The translations under genes were made by a program, and so were the position numbers. A stretch of 57,373 nucleotides of DNA from a virus: the IMG/VR virus record IMGVR_UViG_3300027708_000084, positions 1-57,373 of that record; one strand, 5' to 3'. The notes under the pieces were generated by a model. The model did no database searches. It saw only the letters and a list, made by a program, of their open reading frames with translations, and was not told the DNA's origin. Of the stretch, positions 38,440-47,271 are shown piece after piece (position 1 is the first letter of the stretch; the number at the start of each line of letters is the position of its first letter).

Positions 38440-39393
38440 ATGAAAATACTTTTCACAGCAGATGTTCACATAAAATTAGGGCAAAAGAACGTACCTATAG
38501 AGTGGGCAAAAAATCGATTTAATATGCTTTGGGAACAACTCAAACAACAACAAAAACAATGCGACTTATTTGTTGTAGGTGGTGACATATTTGATAAATT
38601 ACCTAATATGGAAGAACTAGAAACTTACTTTGATTTCGTTTCTAGTTGTCAAGTGGAAACTATAATTTATCCAGGTAATCATGAAGCCGTTAAAAAAGAC
38701 ACAACTTTTTTATCAAATTTAAAAATTGTAACAAGTCGCCTTAATCCTTTAGTTAGAATTGTAGATGACTTTTATACGTATAAAGGCGTTGATTTCGTTC
38801 CCTACAATAAACTAAAAGAACTTGAAAAAACGGAATTTAGTTTTGCCAAAAAAGTTTTGTGTACCCACGTAAGGGGAGAAATTCCTCCTCATGTTAAACC
38901 TGAGATTGATCTTGATGTATTCAATAAATGGGAAGTGGTACTCGCTGGCGATCTACATTCTTATGATAATTGTCAGCGTAATATCTTATATCCTGGAAGT
39001 CCTATTACTACCAGTTTTCACCGTAATTTAGTAGATACTGGTACTATACTGTTTGATACAGATAGCACAGAACATCAATGGTTAAAATTAGAATTGCCAC
39101 AATTAATTCGTAAAACTGTTGGTGTACATGATGAAAAGCCTGCTACTCAATTTCATCATACAATGTATGAAATTGAAGGCGATATGCAAGAATTAGCAGA
39201 GTTAGAAAACTCTGATTTAATAGATAAAAAAGTTATAAAACGAGCCACAGAGTCTGCCTTAATCCTAGACCCTACTATGAGCTTATCGGAAGAAGTTTCC
39301 GAATATTTAACATTTATTTTACAACTACCACAACCAACAGTAGAAAACGTACTAAAGGAAATGCAAAATTATGCAGACAAATTCGAACAATAA
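38440..39393 (+). CDS. recombination nuclease, SbcD/Mre11-like (T4 gp47-type), 317 aa
   Basis: Metallophosphoesterase motifs: LFTADVHIKLG (about 4-14), FVVGGDIFDKL, IIYPGNHEAV, VLCTHVRGE, VLAGDLHSYDN. The partner SbcC/gp46-like gene follows at 39613 after a glutaredoxin gene. Together they resect or process DNA ends. ATG 38440 has no clear RBS; an in-frame TTG at 38425 lies inside the terminator tail. Confidence 0.85.
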   Translation: MKILFTADVHIKLGQKNVPIEWAKNRFNMLWEQLKQQQKQCDLFVVGGDIFDKLPNMEELETYFDFVSSCQVETIIYPGNHEAVKKDTTFLSNLKIVTSRLNPLVRIVDDFYTYKGVDFVPYNKLKELEKTEFSFAKKVLCTHVRGEIPPHVKPEIDLDVFNKWEVVLAGDLHSYDNCQRNILYPGSPITTSFHRNLVDTGTILFDTDSTEHQWLKLELPQLIRKTVGVHDEKPATQFHHTMYEIEGDMQELAELENSDLIDKKVIKRATESALILDPTMSLSEEVSEYLTFILQLPQPTVENVLKEMQNYADKFEQ

Positions 39394-39616
39394 TCTTACA
39401 GTAGAACTATGGTCACAGCCCAACTGCCCTGCCTGTGAACAAGCAAAAAATTTACTAGTTTCTAGGGGCATAGCATATCAAGTAAAAATGCTAAATGTAG
39501 ATATTACCAAAGAAGAGTTTTATGCTCGTTTGCCCGATGCACGCTCAGTACCGCAAGTATTTATTAATAACGAACATATTGGCGGATTAGCAGAACTAAC
39601 AAATGCATTAAGATGA
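39371..39616 (+). CDS. glutaredoxin, 81 aa
   Basis: LWSQPNCPACEQAKNLL has the redox CPAC site (about 18-21), SVPQVFINNEHIGGLAEL has the cis-Pro TVP-like loop and GG motif. Thioredoxin fold, about 80 residues as usual. Likely recycles the ribonucleotide reductase (43290). Overlaps both neighbours. Confidence 0.88.
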   Translation: MQTNSNNNLTVELWSQPNCPACEQAKNLLVSRGIAYQVKMLNVDITKEEFYARLPDARSVPQVFINNEHIGGLAELTNALR

Positions 39617-41451
39617 TTACATTAAAAACATTACGATGGTCTAATGCTTTTAGTTATGGCAAAGATAATAGTGTATGTTTTATTAGTGGCCCACTAACCC
39701 AATTGGTTGGAAAAAACGGTCACGGTAAATCTAGTATTGCTTTAATCCTAGAAGAAGTACTGTTTAATAAAAATAGCAAAGGCATTAAAAAAGCCGACAT
39801 ACTTAATCGTTATACCAAAGATAAAAGTTATACAATAGAATTAGACTTTGAAAAAGACGGAGTAGACTATCAAATTAAAACTACTCGTGGTACTACGCAA
39901 GCCGTAAAATTATTTAAATTTAACAACGATATTTCAGCACACACAGCCACAGCAACTTACAAGATGATTGAAGACATTATAGGTTTTGATCATAAAACGT
40001 TTGCACAAATTGTGTATCAATCAAATGCCAGTAGTTTAGAATTTTTAACTGCGCCAGACACGGCTAGAAAAAAGTTCCTTATAGAATTACTTAACCTAGG
40101 CAAGTATACCAAAGCGCAAGAAATATTCAAAGAAGTAGCCAGTAACCTTAACAAAGATATAGTTGCTGTTGACACACAAGTAAAAACAATAAGTAGTTGG
40201 CTAGACAAGTACAGTAGTACTAACTTAACACAAAAAACAATAATAGAAGTACCAGTATTAGATGAAACATTAATTGCCGAGCAAGCTAATATTGAAAACA
40301 AATTAAAAACTCTAGAACAAACCAATAAAAAAATTACTGCAAATAATACTTATAAACAAATACAAAACAATTTAAAAGTATTTCCAATACCAGATAAACC
40401 TGACTCTGTAGATAGCACACTAAAAGTTAGTGCTGAGGAAGCTAATACTGAACAAATAGAATTAAATAAAACTATCAGAGATTCTCAAACTTTTGTAACA
40501 AAAATGAATGGATTATCTGGTACTTGTCCTACTTGTTTACAAACTATTGATGAATCTAAAATTGCAAGTTTATTAGCAGAACAAGAAGATTTGCAACAAA
40601 AAGCTAAAATTAGAAAGCAAGAAGCTGATAAAATTATATCAGAGTATAGTACTCAACAAACAAAATATAAAAATCAACTTTTTGATTATGATAAAGCTAT
40701 AAAAGCCAAAGAAGAATGGGAGAAGTATCATTCTTTGATTGATACAGAATTATCAGAAGATTTATTAGACAAGAATGAACTTGAATCTAAGTTTACAGCA
40801 CTTCAAATTGCAGTAACTAATATTAAAACTGCTATTACCCAAGCAGAAAAAAATAACCGTGAAGCAGAAGCGCATAATACTAAAACTGAAATTATTTCTA
40901 AGCAGTTAATAGAAATGGGCGAAGAATTAGAAAAATATTCTGGTACTTTACATGAGCTATCTGAAAAGATGGGTATTATAAATATTCTTAATAAAACATT
41001 TTCAACAACAGGTTTAGTTGCCTACAAAATTGAGTGTTTGGTCAAAGATCTAGAAGAATTAACCAATCAGTACTTGGTAGACTTAAGTGATGGTAGATTT
41101 CAAATAGCTTTTCGTATTAGTGCCAGTGATAAATTAAATGTAGTTATCACTGACAACGGCAAAGATATTGATATTCTTGCACTTAGCGGAGGAGAACGTG
41201 CTAGAGTAAATGTAGCTACACTACTGGCTATTCGCAAATTAATGCAATCTCTGTCAAGTTCTAGAATTAACTTATTAATTCTAGATGAAACTGTAGAAAC
41301 ACTAGATGTTGATGGAAAAGAAAAATTAGTAGAAGTTTTATTAACCGAAGAGTACTTAAATACTTTTATTGTATCTCACGGATTTACTCATCCTCTACTA
41401 GAAAAAATAAATGTTATTAAGAAAAATAATATTTCACAAATAGAGGCATAG
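39613..41451 (+). CDS. recombination ATPase, SbcC/Rad50-like (T4 gp46-type), 612 aa
   Basis: N-terminal Walker A LVGKNGHGKSSIALIL (about 33-48); long coiled coil (about 190-440) with a zinc-hook CPTC near residue 305; C-terminal signature LALSGGERARVNVATLL and Walker B LLILDETVETLD (about 556-567). Partner of the gp47-like nuclease at 38440. Confidence 0.9.
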   Translation: MITLKTLRWSNAFSYGKDNSVCFISGPLTQLVGKNGHGKSSIALILEEVLFNKNSKGIKKADILNRYTKDKSYTIELDFEKDGVDYQIKTTRGTTQAVKLFKFNNDISAHTATATYKMIEDIIGFDHKTFAQIVYQSNASSLEFLTAPDTARKKFLIELLNLGKYTKAQEIFKEVASNLNKDIVAVDTQVKTISSWLDKYSSTNLTQKTIIEVPVLDETLIAEQANIENKLKTLEQTNKKITANNTYKQIQNNLKVFPIPDKPDSVDSTLKVSAEEANTEQIELNKTIRDSQTFVTKMNGLSGTCPTCLQTIDESKIASLLAEQEDLQQKAKIRKQEADKIISEYSTQQTKYKNQLFDYDKAIKAKEEWEKYHSLIDTELSEDLLDKNELESKFTALQIAVTNIKTAITQAEKNNREAEAHNTKTEIISKQLIEMGEELEKYSGTLHELSEKMGIINILNKTFSTTGLVAYKIECLVKDLEELTNQYLVDLSDGRFQIAFRISASDKLNVVITDNGKDIDILALSGGERARVNVATLLAIRKLMQSLSSSRINLLILDETVETLDVDGKEKLVEVLLTEEYLNTFIVSHGFTHPLLEKINVIKKNNISQIEA

Positions 41452-41452
41452 T

Positions 41453-41911
41453 ATGACAGTTGATCCAAGAGCCAAAGGTGCTAGAACCGAAACAACAGTG
41501 CGAGATTTACTTCGAAAGCACACAAATTTAAATTGGGAAAAAATACCTGGATCTGGGGCGCTTGACCCTAAACATCAGCTTAAAGGCGATTTATATGTAC
41601 CTGGGCGCACTAACTTGTGGTGTACTGAAGTAAAAGGGTATGCTAAGGATCACCTTACCAGCAATATTTTAACTGGTAAGAGCCCTCAGTTAATAGAATT
41701 TTGGAAACAAGCTATTCGTCAAGGTGAGCAAGTAGGCAAAAAACCTTTGCTAATATTTAAATACGATCGCAGCAAGGTATTTGTAGCCTTTAAAGAAATG
41801 CCTACAGATAATGAGTACAGATACGTATTTGTAAATTGTGATCAGCATGAATTCTATATAGCACTCTTAGAAGACTGGTTAACACATGAGCAACCAGAAT
41901 TTGTCACTTGA
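41453..41911 (+). CDS. Holliday-junction resolvase-like PD-(D/E)xK nuclease, 152 aa
   Basis: PRAKGARTETTVRDLLRK (Glu in helix 1), IPGSGALDPKHQLKGDLYVPG (Asp), CTEVKGYAKDHL (E-x-K) form the PD-(D/E)xK active site, in the Hjc-like arrangement used by phage resolvases. Cuts branched DNA. Starts one base after the gp46-like gene. Confidence 0.75.
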   Translation: MTVDPRAKGARTETTVRDLLRKHTNLNWEKIPGSGALDPKHQLKGDLYVPGRTNLWCTEVKGYAKDHLTSNILTGKSPQLIEFWKQAIRQGEQVGKKPLLIFKYDRSKVFVAFKEMPTDNEYRYVFVNCDQHEFYIALLEDWLTHEQPEFVT

Positions 41912-41936
41912 ATTTTCTAGTAAAATATTGTATAAT
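41908..41936 (+). promoter_or_regulatory. promoter
   Basis: TTGAAT (41908-41913), 17-bp spacer, TATAAT (41931-41936), upstream of FEN, dUTPase and RNR. Confidence 0.8.
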
Positions 41937-41965
41937 TATGTCTTAAATCACAGAAAAGAACGCAA

Positions 41966-42811
41966 ATGAAATCATTTCAAGAAATTAACCAAGACAATAA
42001 TACATTACTTATTGTAGATTCACTAAACTTAGCCTTTCGCTATAAACACAGTGGCGCTACAGATTTTGCTGAAGACTACTTACGCACAGTAAATAGCTTA
42101 AAGAAAAGCTATAAAGCATCACACGTTATTATAGCTTGCGATCAAGGTTCTAGTACTTATAGAAAAGCACTGTACCCAGAGTATAAACAAAATCGCAAAG
42201 ATAAACAAGCCGAACAAACTGATGCGGAAAACGCAGCTTTTGAGTTATTCTTCGAAGACTTCTTGGCTACACTCGAACACATTAAAACAAACACAGACTA
42301 TCCTATTATTAAGTTTCAAGGTGTAGAAGCAGACGATATAGCAGCATATATTGTTTCAAAGAAAAAAACACTTCCTTTTGACGAGATATGGCTAGTGTCC
42401 TCAGACAAAGACTGGGATTTACTGGTTCAGCCCAAAGTATCAAGATTTAGCTATGTTACCAGAAAGGAAGTTACCCATGAAAATTGGGAAAATCACTATG
42501 AGTGGTCTCAAGAAGAATATATTAGTATTAAGTGTCTTATGGGGGATACTGGAGACAATATTTTTGGTGTACCTAGTGTGGGGCCAAAACGAGCCACTAG
42601 CTTGGTTAAAGAATTTGGATCTACCTGGGACATTATTGCAAGTATTCCCTTAAGTGGCAAGTACAAGTATATTCAAGAGCTAAATAAGTGCAAAGACCAA
42701 CTAGTGGTAAACTACCAGTTAATGGATTTAGTTACGCACTGTGAAGAAGCAGTTGGCACAGAAAATTGTAAAACAATAGATGAAATTTTGGAAAAGTATA
42801 TAAATGAGTAA
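41966..42811 (+). CDS. 5'-3' exonuclease / flap endonuclease (T5 D15-like FEN), 281 aa
   Basis: LLIVDSLNLAFRYK (first Asp), VIIACDQGSSTYRKALYPEYKQNR (metal and basic helix), FQGVEADDIAAYI (E-x-DD), WLVSSDKDWDLLV, and helix-hairpin-helix MGDTGDNIFGVPSVGPKRATSLV. These are the FEN catalytic residues in order. Supplies the 5' nuclease missing from the DNA polymerase. Confidence 0.88.
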   Translation: MKSFQEINQDNNTLLIVDSLNLAFRYKHSGATDFAEDYLRTVNSLKKSYKASHVIIACDQGSSTYRKALYPEYKQNRKDKQAEQTDAENAAFELFFEDFLATLEHIKTNTDYPIIKFQGVEADDIAAYIVSKKKTLPFDEIWLVSSDKDWDLLVQPKVSRFSYVTRKEVTHENWENHYEWSQEEYISIKCLMGDTGDNIFGVPSVGPKRATSLVKEFGSTWDIIASIPLSGKYKYIQELNKCKDQLVVNYQLMDLVTHCEEAVGTENCKTIDEILEKYINE

Positions 42812-43280
42812 TTTTATAAATATTAATCAAAACTACGACCACAGCCGTGGAGTAGCCATAAAACAAGTAATTGAGTGTCTAGTAGAAGACAAAACATTTT
42901 TACCAAAACGTGCTAATCCCACAGATGCTGGTGCAGATTTAATGAGCACTGAAGCTTGTGAGATTTATCCCAACGAACAAAAAATGATTGATACAGGAGT
43001 AGCGGTAAAAATTCCAGAAGGCTACGCAGGCTTTGTTTTTAACAGAAGCAGTCAGGGAAAAAAGGGAATTACTATCCCTCACTCAGTAGGCGTTATTGAC
43101 AGCGACTATCGTGGAAACATAAAAATAATTTTAAAAAACACCAGCGAAGATCGCTATGAAATTAAAGTAGGCGACAGAATTGCACAACTGGTAATTTTAC
43201 CAGTTTTATTGCCTGCATTTGTAGATGCATGGAATGATACGGAACGCGGTACTGGCGGATTTGGCAGTACTGGTAAATAA
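42804..43280 (+). CDS. dut: dUTPase, 158 aa
   Basis: The five trimeric dUTPase motifs are visible: ADLMSTEACEIYP (I), GFVFNRSSQGKKGI (II), GVIDSDYRGNIKI (III), VGDRIAQLVILP (IV) and RGTGGFGSTGK (V). Converts dUTP to dUMP, feeding ThyX and excluding uracil from DNA. Overlaps the FEN gene by 8 nt. Confidence 0.93.
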   Translation: MSNFININQNYDHSRGVAIKQVIECLVEDKTFLPKRANPTDAGADLMSTEACEIYPNEQKMIDTGVAVKIPEGYAGFVFNRSSQGKKGITIPHSVGVIDSDYRGNIKIILKNTSEDRYEIKVGDRIAQLVILPVLLPAFVDAWNDTERGTGGFGSTGK

Positions 43281-43289
43281 AGGATAAAG

Positions 43290-45254
43290 ATGACAATAAG
43301 CACAAGAGCTCAAGTAATTACACGCAGAACATATAATAGGCCTACAAGCGATGATGGTCAAGAGTTTGAAACGTGGCAAGAAACAGTTGCCAGAGTTATT
43401 GACCATCAAGAGTGGTTGTGGCAACGAGCAGCAAAACGTGAATTAAATGACCTAGAATACGCAGAACTTTACGACCTTGAGCAACTTATGCTAGATCGCA
43501 AAGTATTAATGAGTGGTCGTACGCTTTGGTTGGGCGGTACAAACGTAGCCAAAACACGTGAAGCATCACAATTTAATTGTAGTTTTACAAATGTAGAAAC
43601 AGTGTATGATGTAGTAGACGTGTTATGGTTGCTATTACAAGGTTGTGGCGTAGGTTTCAAACCAATTGTTGGTACATTAAATGGTTTTTCAAAACCTATT
43701 AAAAATATTCGCACAATTAGATCTACTCGTACTGCCAAAGGTGGTAATGAGCACAACACAGAAACTTGGGATGCAGAAACAGCTACTTGGACACTGCAAA
43801 TTGGTGATAGTGCAGAAGCTTGGGCCAAGTCTATCGGCAAGTTGTTAGCAGGTAAATACCCAGCAAATACACTGGTATTAGATTTTTCACAATTACGCCC
43901 CGCAGGGGAAAGGTTAAAAGGTTATGGTTGGATTTCTTCGGGCGATAGCGCAATTAGTACTGCTTATCTTGCTATCGCCAATATACTTAATGGCCGTGCT
44001 GATAGTTTACTGTCTAGGATGGATATTTTGGACATTGTTAATCATCTTGGCACTATTTTATCCAGTCGCCGCAGTGCTGAAATTGCCCTTTTTGACTACG
44101 GACAACCAGAATGGGAAGAATTTGCCGTAGCTAAAAAAGACTGGTGGTTACATAATAATGCACACCGCACACAGTCAAACAACAGTTTAGTATTCAAAGA
44201 AAAACCGTTGCGTTCAGATTTAGAACGCATTTTTTCAATGATGCAAGAAGCTGGTGGAAGCGAACCAGGATTTATAAATGAAGTTGAAGCCTTACGACGT
44301 GCCCCTTGGTTTAAAGGAGCAAATCCCTGTGTAGAAATCTTACTTGGAAATAAAAGTTTCTGTAACCTTACCGAAACTGACATTGCCAAGTTTAAAGGAG
44401 ACACCGCTGGTTTGCACAGTGCAATTAGATTAGCTGCTCGTGCAAACTACCGACAAACTTGTGTTAATCTTCAAGACGGAATACTACAAGAAGCTTGGCA
44501 CTTAAACAACTACTTTATGCGATTATGTGGTGTAGGTTTAACAGGTATTGCAATGCGACCAGACATGGGCAGTTATGATTACGAATACCTAAAGCGCACA
44601 GCAACAGGTGCTGCTATTGGCATGGCTCAAGAACTAGGATTGCCTAGTCCAAAAAATATTACTTGTGTTAAACCAAGTGGCACGCTAAGCAAAATCATGG
44701 ATACTACCGAAGGCGTACACAAGCCGCTGGGCAAGTATATTTTTAATAATGTGCAATTTTCAAAACATGATCCAGTAGTAGAAAAACTGCGTGAAGCAAA
44801 CTACAGAGTAATCAACCACCCTGTTGATGATTCAGGAGTGTTAGTAACTTTTCCAGTAGCTTGGGACGGTGTGCCTTTTGACAATGTTGCTGGCAAAGAA
44901 GTTAACTTAGAGTCAGCAGTAGTACAACTAGAACGATATAAATTGTTGCAAACTAGTTGGAATCAACAAAATACTAGTGTAACAATTAGTTATGATCCCA
45001 CTGAAGTACCAGCAATTATTGACTGGTTGTTAGTTAACTGGGATTGTTATGTAGGCGTTAGTTTTATCTATAGAACCGATCCTACTAAAACAGCAAAAGA
45101 TCTTGGTTACTTATACCTTCCACAAGAAGTCGTAACTCAACAAGATTATGAAGAATATGTAAAAACCCTATCAGTAGTTGATCTTAACAATACAAATAGT
45201 TTTGATGAGATCACAGATGCTGAATGTGCAACTGGAGCTTGTCCCGTAAAATGA
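43290..45254 (+). CDS. nrdJ: class II (B12-dependent) monomeric ribonucleotide reductase, 654 aa
   Basis: LMSGRTLWLGGT and ASQFNCSFTNVETVYDVVD (first redox Cys and substrate site), GVGFKPI, NPCVEILLGNKSFCNLTE (radical-transfer Cys), KPSGTLSKIMDTTEG, and the C-terminal CATGACPVK redox pair. Length and layout fit the monomeric adenosylcobalamin-dependent RTPR. It makes dNTPs from NTPs, needs cobalamin from the host but no radical-generating small subunit. Glutaredoxin is at 39371. Confidence 0.9.
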   Translation: MTISTRAQVITRRTYNRPTSDDGQEFETWQETVARVIDHQEWLWQRAAKRELNDLEYAELYDLEQLMLDRKVLMSGRTLWLGGTNVAKTREASQFNCSFTNVETVYDVVDVLWLLLQGCGVGFKPIVGTLNGFSKPIKNIRTIRSTRTAKGGNEHNTETWDAETATWTLQIGDSAEAWAKSIGKLLAGKYPANTLVLDFSQLRPAGERLKGYGWISSGDSAISTAYLAIANILNGRADSLLSRMDILDIVNHLGTILSSRRSAEIALFDYGQPEWEEFAVAKKDWWLHNNAHRTQSNNSLVFKEKPLRSDLERIFSMMQEAGGSEPGFINEVEALRRAPWFKGANPCVEILLGNKSFCNLTETDIAKFKGDTAGLHSAIRLAARANYRQTCVNLQDGILQEAWHLNNYFMRLCGVGLTGIAMRPDMGSYDYEYLKRTATGAAIGMAQELGLPSPKNITCVKPSGTLSKIMDTTEGVHKPLGKYIFNNVQFSKHDPVVEKLREANYRVINHPVDDSGVLVTFPVAWDGVPFDNVAGKEVNLESAVVQLERYKLLQTSWNQQNTSVTISYDPTEVPAIIDWLLVNWDCYVGVSFIYRTDPTKTAKDLGYLYLPQEVVTQQDYEEYVKTLSVVDLNNTNSFDEITDAECATGACPVK

Positions 45255-45421
45255 ACGAAGAAGCAATATTTAATATAAGATTAACTTTAACTGAAGCTAA
45301 TACTATACTAGAAGCTTTACAAGAACTTCCAGCAAAGATCTGTAATCCTCTAGCTACAAGCATTAAGTCTCAAGCGGAACAACAGCTGCAAGAGATGAGT
45401 ATTAAACCAGAACAAGAATAA
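45251..45421 (+). CDS. small hypothetical protein, 56 aa
   Basis: ATGA overlap with the RNR stop. LTLTEANTILEALQELPAKICNPL is a phage small-helical pattern (many have a LTxxEANxIL start). No proven function. Confidence 0.7.
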   Translation: MNEEAIFNIRLTLTEANTILEALQELPAKICNPLATSIKSQAEQQLQEMSIKPEQE

Positions 45422-45436
45422 ATTTTATCCAAAAAG

Positions 45437-45470
45437 AAAAGCCCCGTAGATTTTGTCTACGGGGCTTTTT
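45437..45470 (+). terminator. terminator after the RNR operon
   Basis: GCCCCGTAGA pairs TCTACGGGGC with A-run before and T-run after; ends the replication block. Confidence 0.9.
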
Positions 45471-45565
45471 GTTTGCGGAACATAATTAGCAACGTTTTAT
45501 TTATCCTGTTACTGGAATTAAAAAGTTGCTATACTATAATACTCCTGAAACCCTAAAAACTATCA

Positions 45566-45594
45566 TTGACTAGAAATAATATTTATGCTATAAT
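45566..45594 (+). promoter_or_regulatory. promoter for the Gly/Gln-rich protein, with hairpin leader
   Basis: TTGACT (45566-45571), 17-bp spacer, TATAAT (45589-45594). Two perfect hairpins follow in the leader (AGTCGAAA/TTTCGACT about 45602-45620; GTGATAC/GTATCAC about 45626-45642) before the RBS AAGGAG. Confidence 0.78.
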
Positions 45595-45660
45595 TATCGC
45601 AAGTCGAAAAAATTTCGACTGCGCGTGATACGCAGTATCACTATATCCAAGGAGCTGTAA

Positions 45661-46647
45661 TTGGCAGACGATACAGTAGAAAGCGTACCAGTAGATAGTA
45701 CAACAACAGGAACTACAGCTGCACAAGCAGATGTAGAAAAAGCTGTTACTAATGATCTAGTGAGTGCGCTAAATCAGCAAGCTGATCAAGCTCGTAAATA
45801 CTACGAGAAATTAGCAAAACAAATTAAACAAGTTGCTAGTAATGCAACAACATCTTTAGGAGATAAAAATATGGCAGAAGTATTAAACCCAAGCGGAATG
45901 ATGATGGCTGGTGGTGGAGACGGCGGTTTAGGTTTTGGAAGTGGTGGCGGATTGATTGGCGGATTGATTTTAGGTAGTTTACTACGCAACGGTCAAGGCG
46001 GATTATTTGGCGGTGGAGAAAGTGGCGGTGCAGCAGCAGCACTACGTTCACCTCCAGAACAAGCAGCAGCCAATATGTCATTGATGCAATCAATTGGTCA
46101 AGTTGACAAAGCAGTGGCTGTAGGTCAAGCAGCAATGGAAGCTTCACAAGCTCAACAAACTATTGGTATTACCAATCAATTTAATGCTACAACAGGTAGT
46201 TTAGTTAATCGTATTGATGGCGTAAAAGATGCTGTTAATGCAAATGCAGTTGCAGTAATGCAACAACTAAATCAAGTTAACACAAATATGTTAGTTGGTT
46301 TTAATAACACAGAACGTGCTATTACGGCTGATGGTACTACTACTCGTGCATTGATTGTAAGTCAATACGAACAAACATTAAATCGTCAACTAACTGATGC
46401 AAATGCAGAAATTATTGAGCTACGTGGCGACAGTCGTCTACAAGCAGCTACTAACGGTATTAATGTTACTACTACAAATAATATTAATCAAATGCAGCAA
46501 CAAGCTCAGCAACAACAACAGTATGGCCAACTGGCTAATTTGATCTATGGTCTTGGTCAGTCAATTCGTTCAACTAATGAAGCAATCAATGTTGGAAGCG
46601 GCACACTAACTGCTAGCCCAGCTAATACTAATACTAACATTCGTTAA
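45661..46647 (+). CDS. Gly- and Gln-rich phage protein, 328 aa, with TTG start
   Basis: Starts TTG at 45661 with AAGGAGCTG just upstream. Residues 1-70 are acidic and partly coiled-coil (VEKAVTNDLVSALNQQADQARK), 75-125 are glycine-rich with a hydrophobic segment (GGLIGGLILGSLL), 130-270 helical, then a Gln/Asn tract. An internal ATG at 45871 has its own RBS (GGAGATAAAAAT) and could give a 258-aa form. Structural or virion-associated role is an inference; no family recognised. Confidence 0.7.
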   Translation: MADDTVESVPVDSTTTGTTAAQADVEKAVTNDLVSALNQQADQARKYYEKLAKQIKQVASNATTSLGDKNMAEVLNPSGMMMAGGGDGGLGFGSGGGLIGGLILGSLLRNGQGGLFGGGESGGAAAALRSPPEQAAANMSLMQSIGQVDKAVAVGQAAMEASQAQQTIGITNQFNATTGSLVNRIDGVKDAVNANAVAVMQQLNQVNTNMLVGFNNTERAITADGTTTRALIVSQYEQTLNRQLTDANAEIIELRGDSRLQAATNGINVTTTNNINQMQQQAQQQQQYGQLANLIYGLGQSIRSTNEAINVGSGTLTASPANTNTNIR

Positions 46648-46653
46648 TTAGTT

Positions 46654-46688
46654 AAGCCCCCTCAGCCACAAGCAGTGGGGGCTTTTTT
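46654..46688 (+). terminator. terminator
   Basis: AAGCCCCC (46654-46661) pairs GGGGGCTT (46677-46684) with T-run. Confidence 0.88.
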
Positions 46689-46703
46689 ACAAGGAGAAAA
46701 CGA

Positions 46704-47165
46704 ATGGCAACTTTAACAGACTTACAAGCTTGGACCAGAAAATCTTTTGCAACAACTTATGGATTTTTGTTACTGGCTCAATGTTATCACTGGAACTTTG
46801 AAAGTAACAGTAATTTAATATACTTTGACTTATTTGGTAATATTTATAAAGAAGTAGATAAAAGTCTTGAACCTTTTGCAGACCATGTAAGAAGTGTGCG
46901 AGCATATGTTCCATCAAAGTTTACAAATTTAATGGAACTATCAAGTGTAGACACAGACCCTAAGTATGCAGGAATGTGGCCTACAGCTGAAGAAATGAAT
47001 TCTGCGCTTTATTTAGCTAATGGTAAAGTAAATACAGATTTAGTAACTACTTACAAAATGGCGGAAGAATTAGAAGAATTTGGTTTAGCTAATTTTTTAA
47101 GTGAACGCATGGATCAACACCGTAAACATGGATGGTTACTTTACTCAAAAATGAAAGTAGCATAG
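46704..47165 (+). CDS. Dps/ferritin-like protein, 153 aa
   Basis: Residues 15-70 have a Dps-like pattern: LLLAQCYHWNFESNSNLIYFDLFGNIYKEVDKSLEPFADHVRSVRAYVP. Compare the HWNFES/HWNVES stretch of the second Dps-like protein at 47272-48063. Family proteins form 12-mer shells that store iron and protect DNA. Some acidic ferroxidase residues (E, D in helix B) are present, but the full site is not assured by eye. RBS AAGGAGAA. Confidence 0.72.
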   Translation: MATLTDLQAWTRKSFATTYGFLLLAQCYHWNFESNSNLIYFDLFGNIYKEVDKSLEPFADHVRSVRAYVPSKFTNLMELSSVDTDPKYAGMWPTAEEMNSALYLANGKVNTDLVTTYKMAEELEEFGLANFLSERMDQHRKHGWLLYSKMKVA

Positions 47166-47231
47166 TATGTTTCAAACACAATCACAAACACAAGGAATTG
47201 CACCTTACTTGCTGGAATATAGTTAATTAGT

Positions 47232-47270
47232 AAAAAAGCCCCTAAGTAGCAATACTTAGGGGCTTTTTTT
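47232..47270. terminator. bidirectional terminator between convergent Dps genes
   Basis: AAAAAAGCCCCTAAGTA pairs TACTTAGGGGCTTTTTT; runs of T on both strands. Confidence 0.9.
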
Positions 47271-47271
47271 A

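Noticed and set aside
47167-47226. 19-aa ORF after the first Dps-like gene
   Set aside because: Too short, no RBS, and it lies in the tail region before a terminator.
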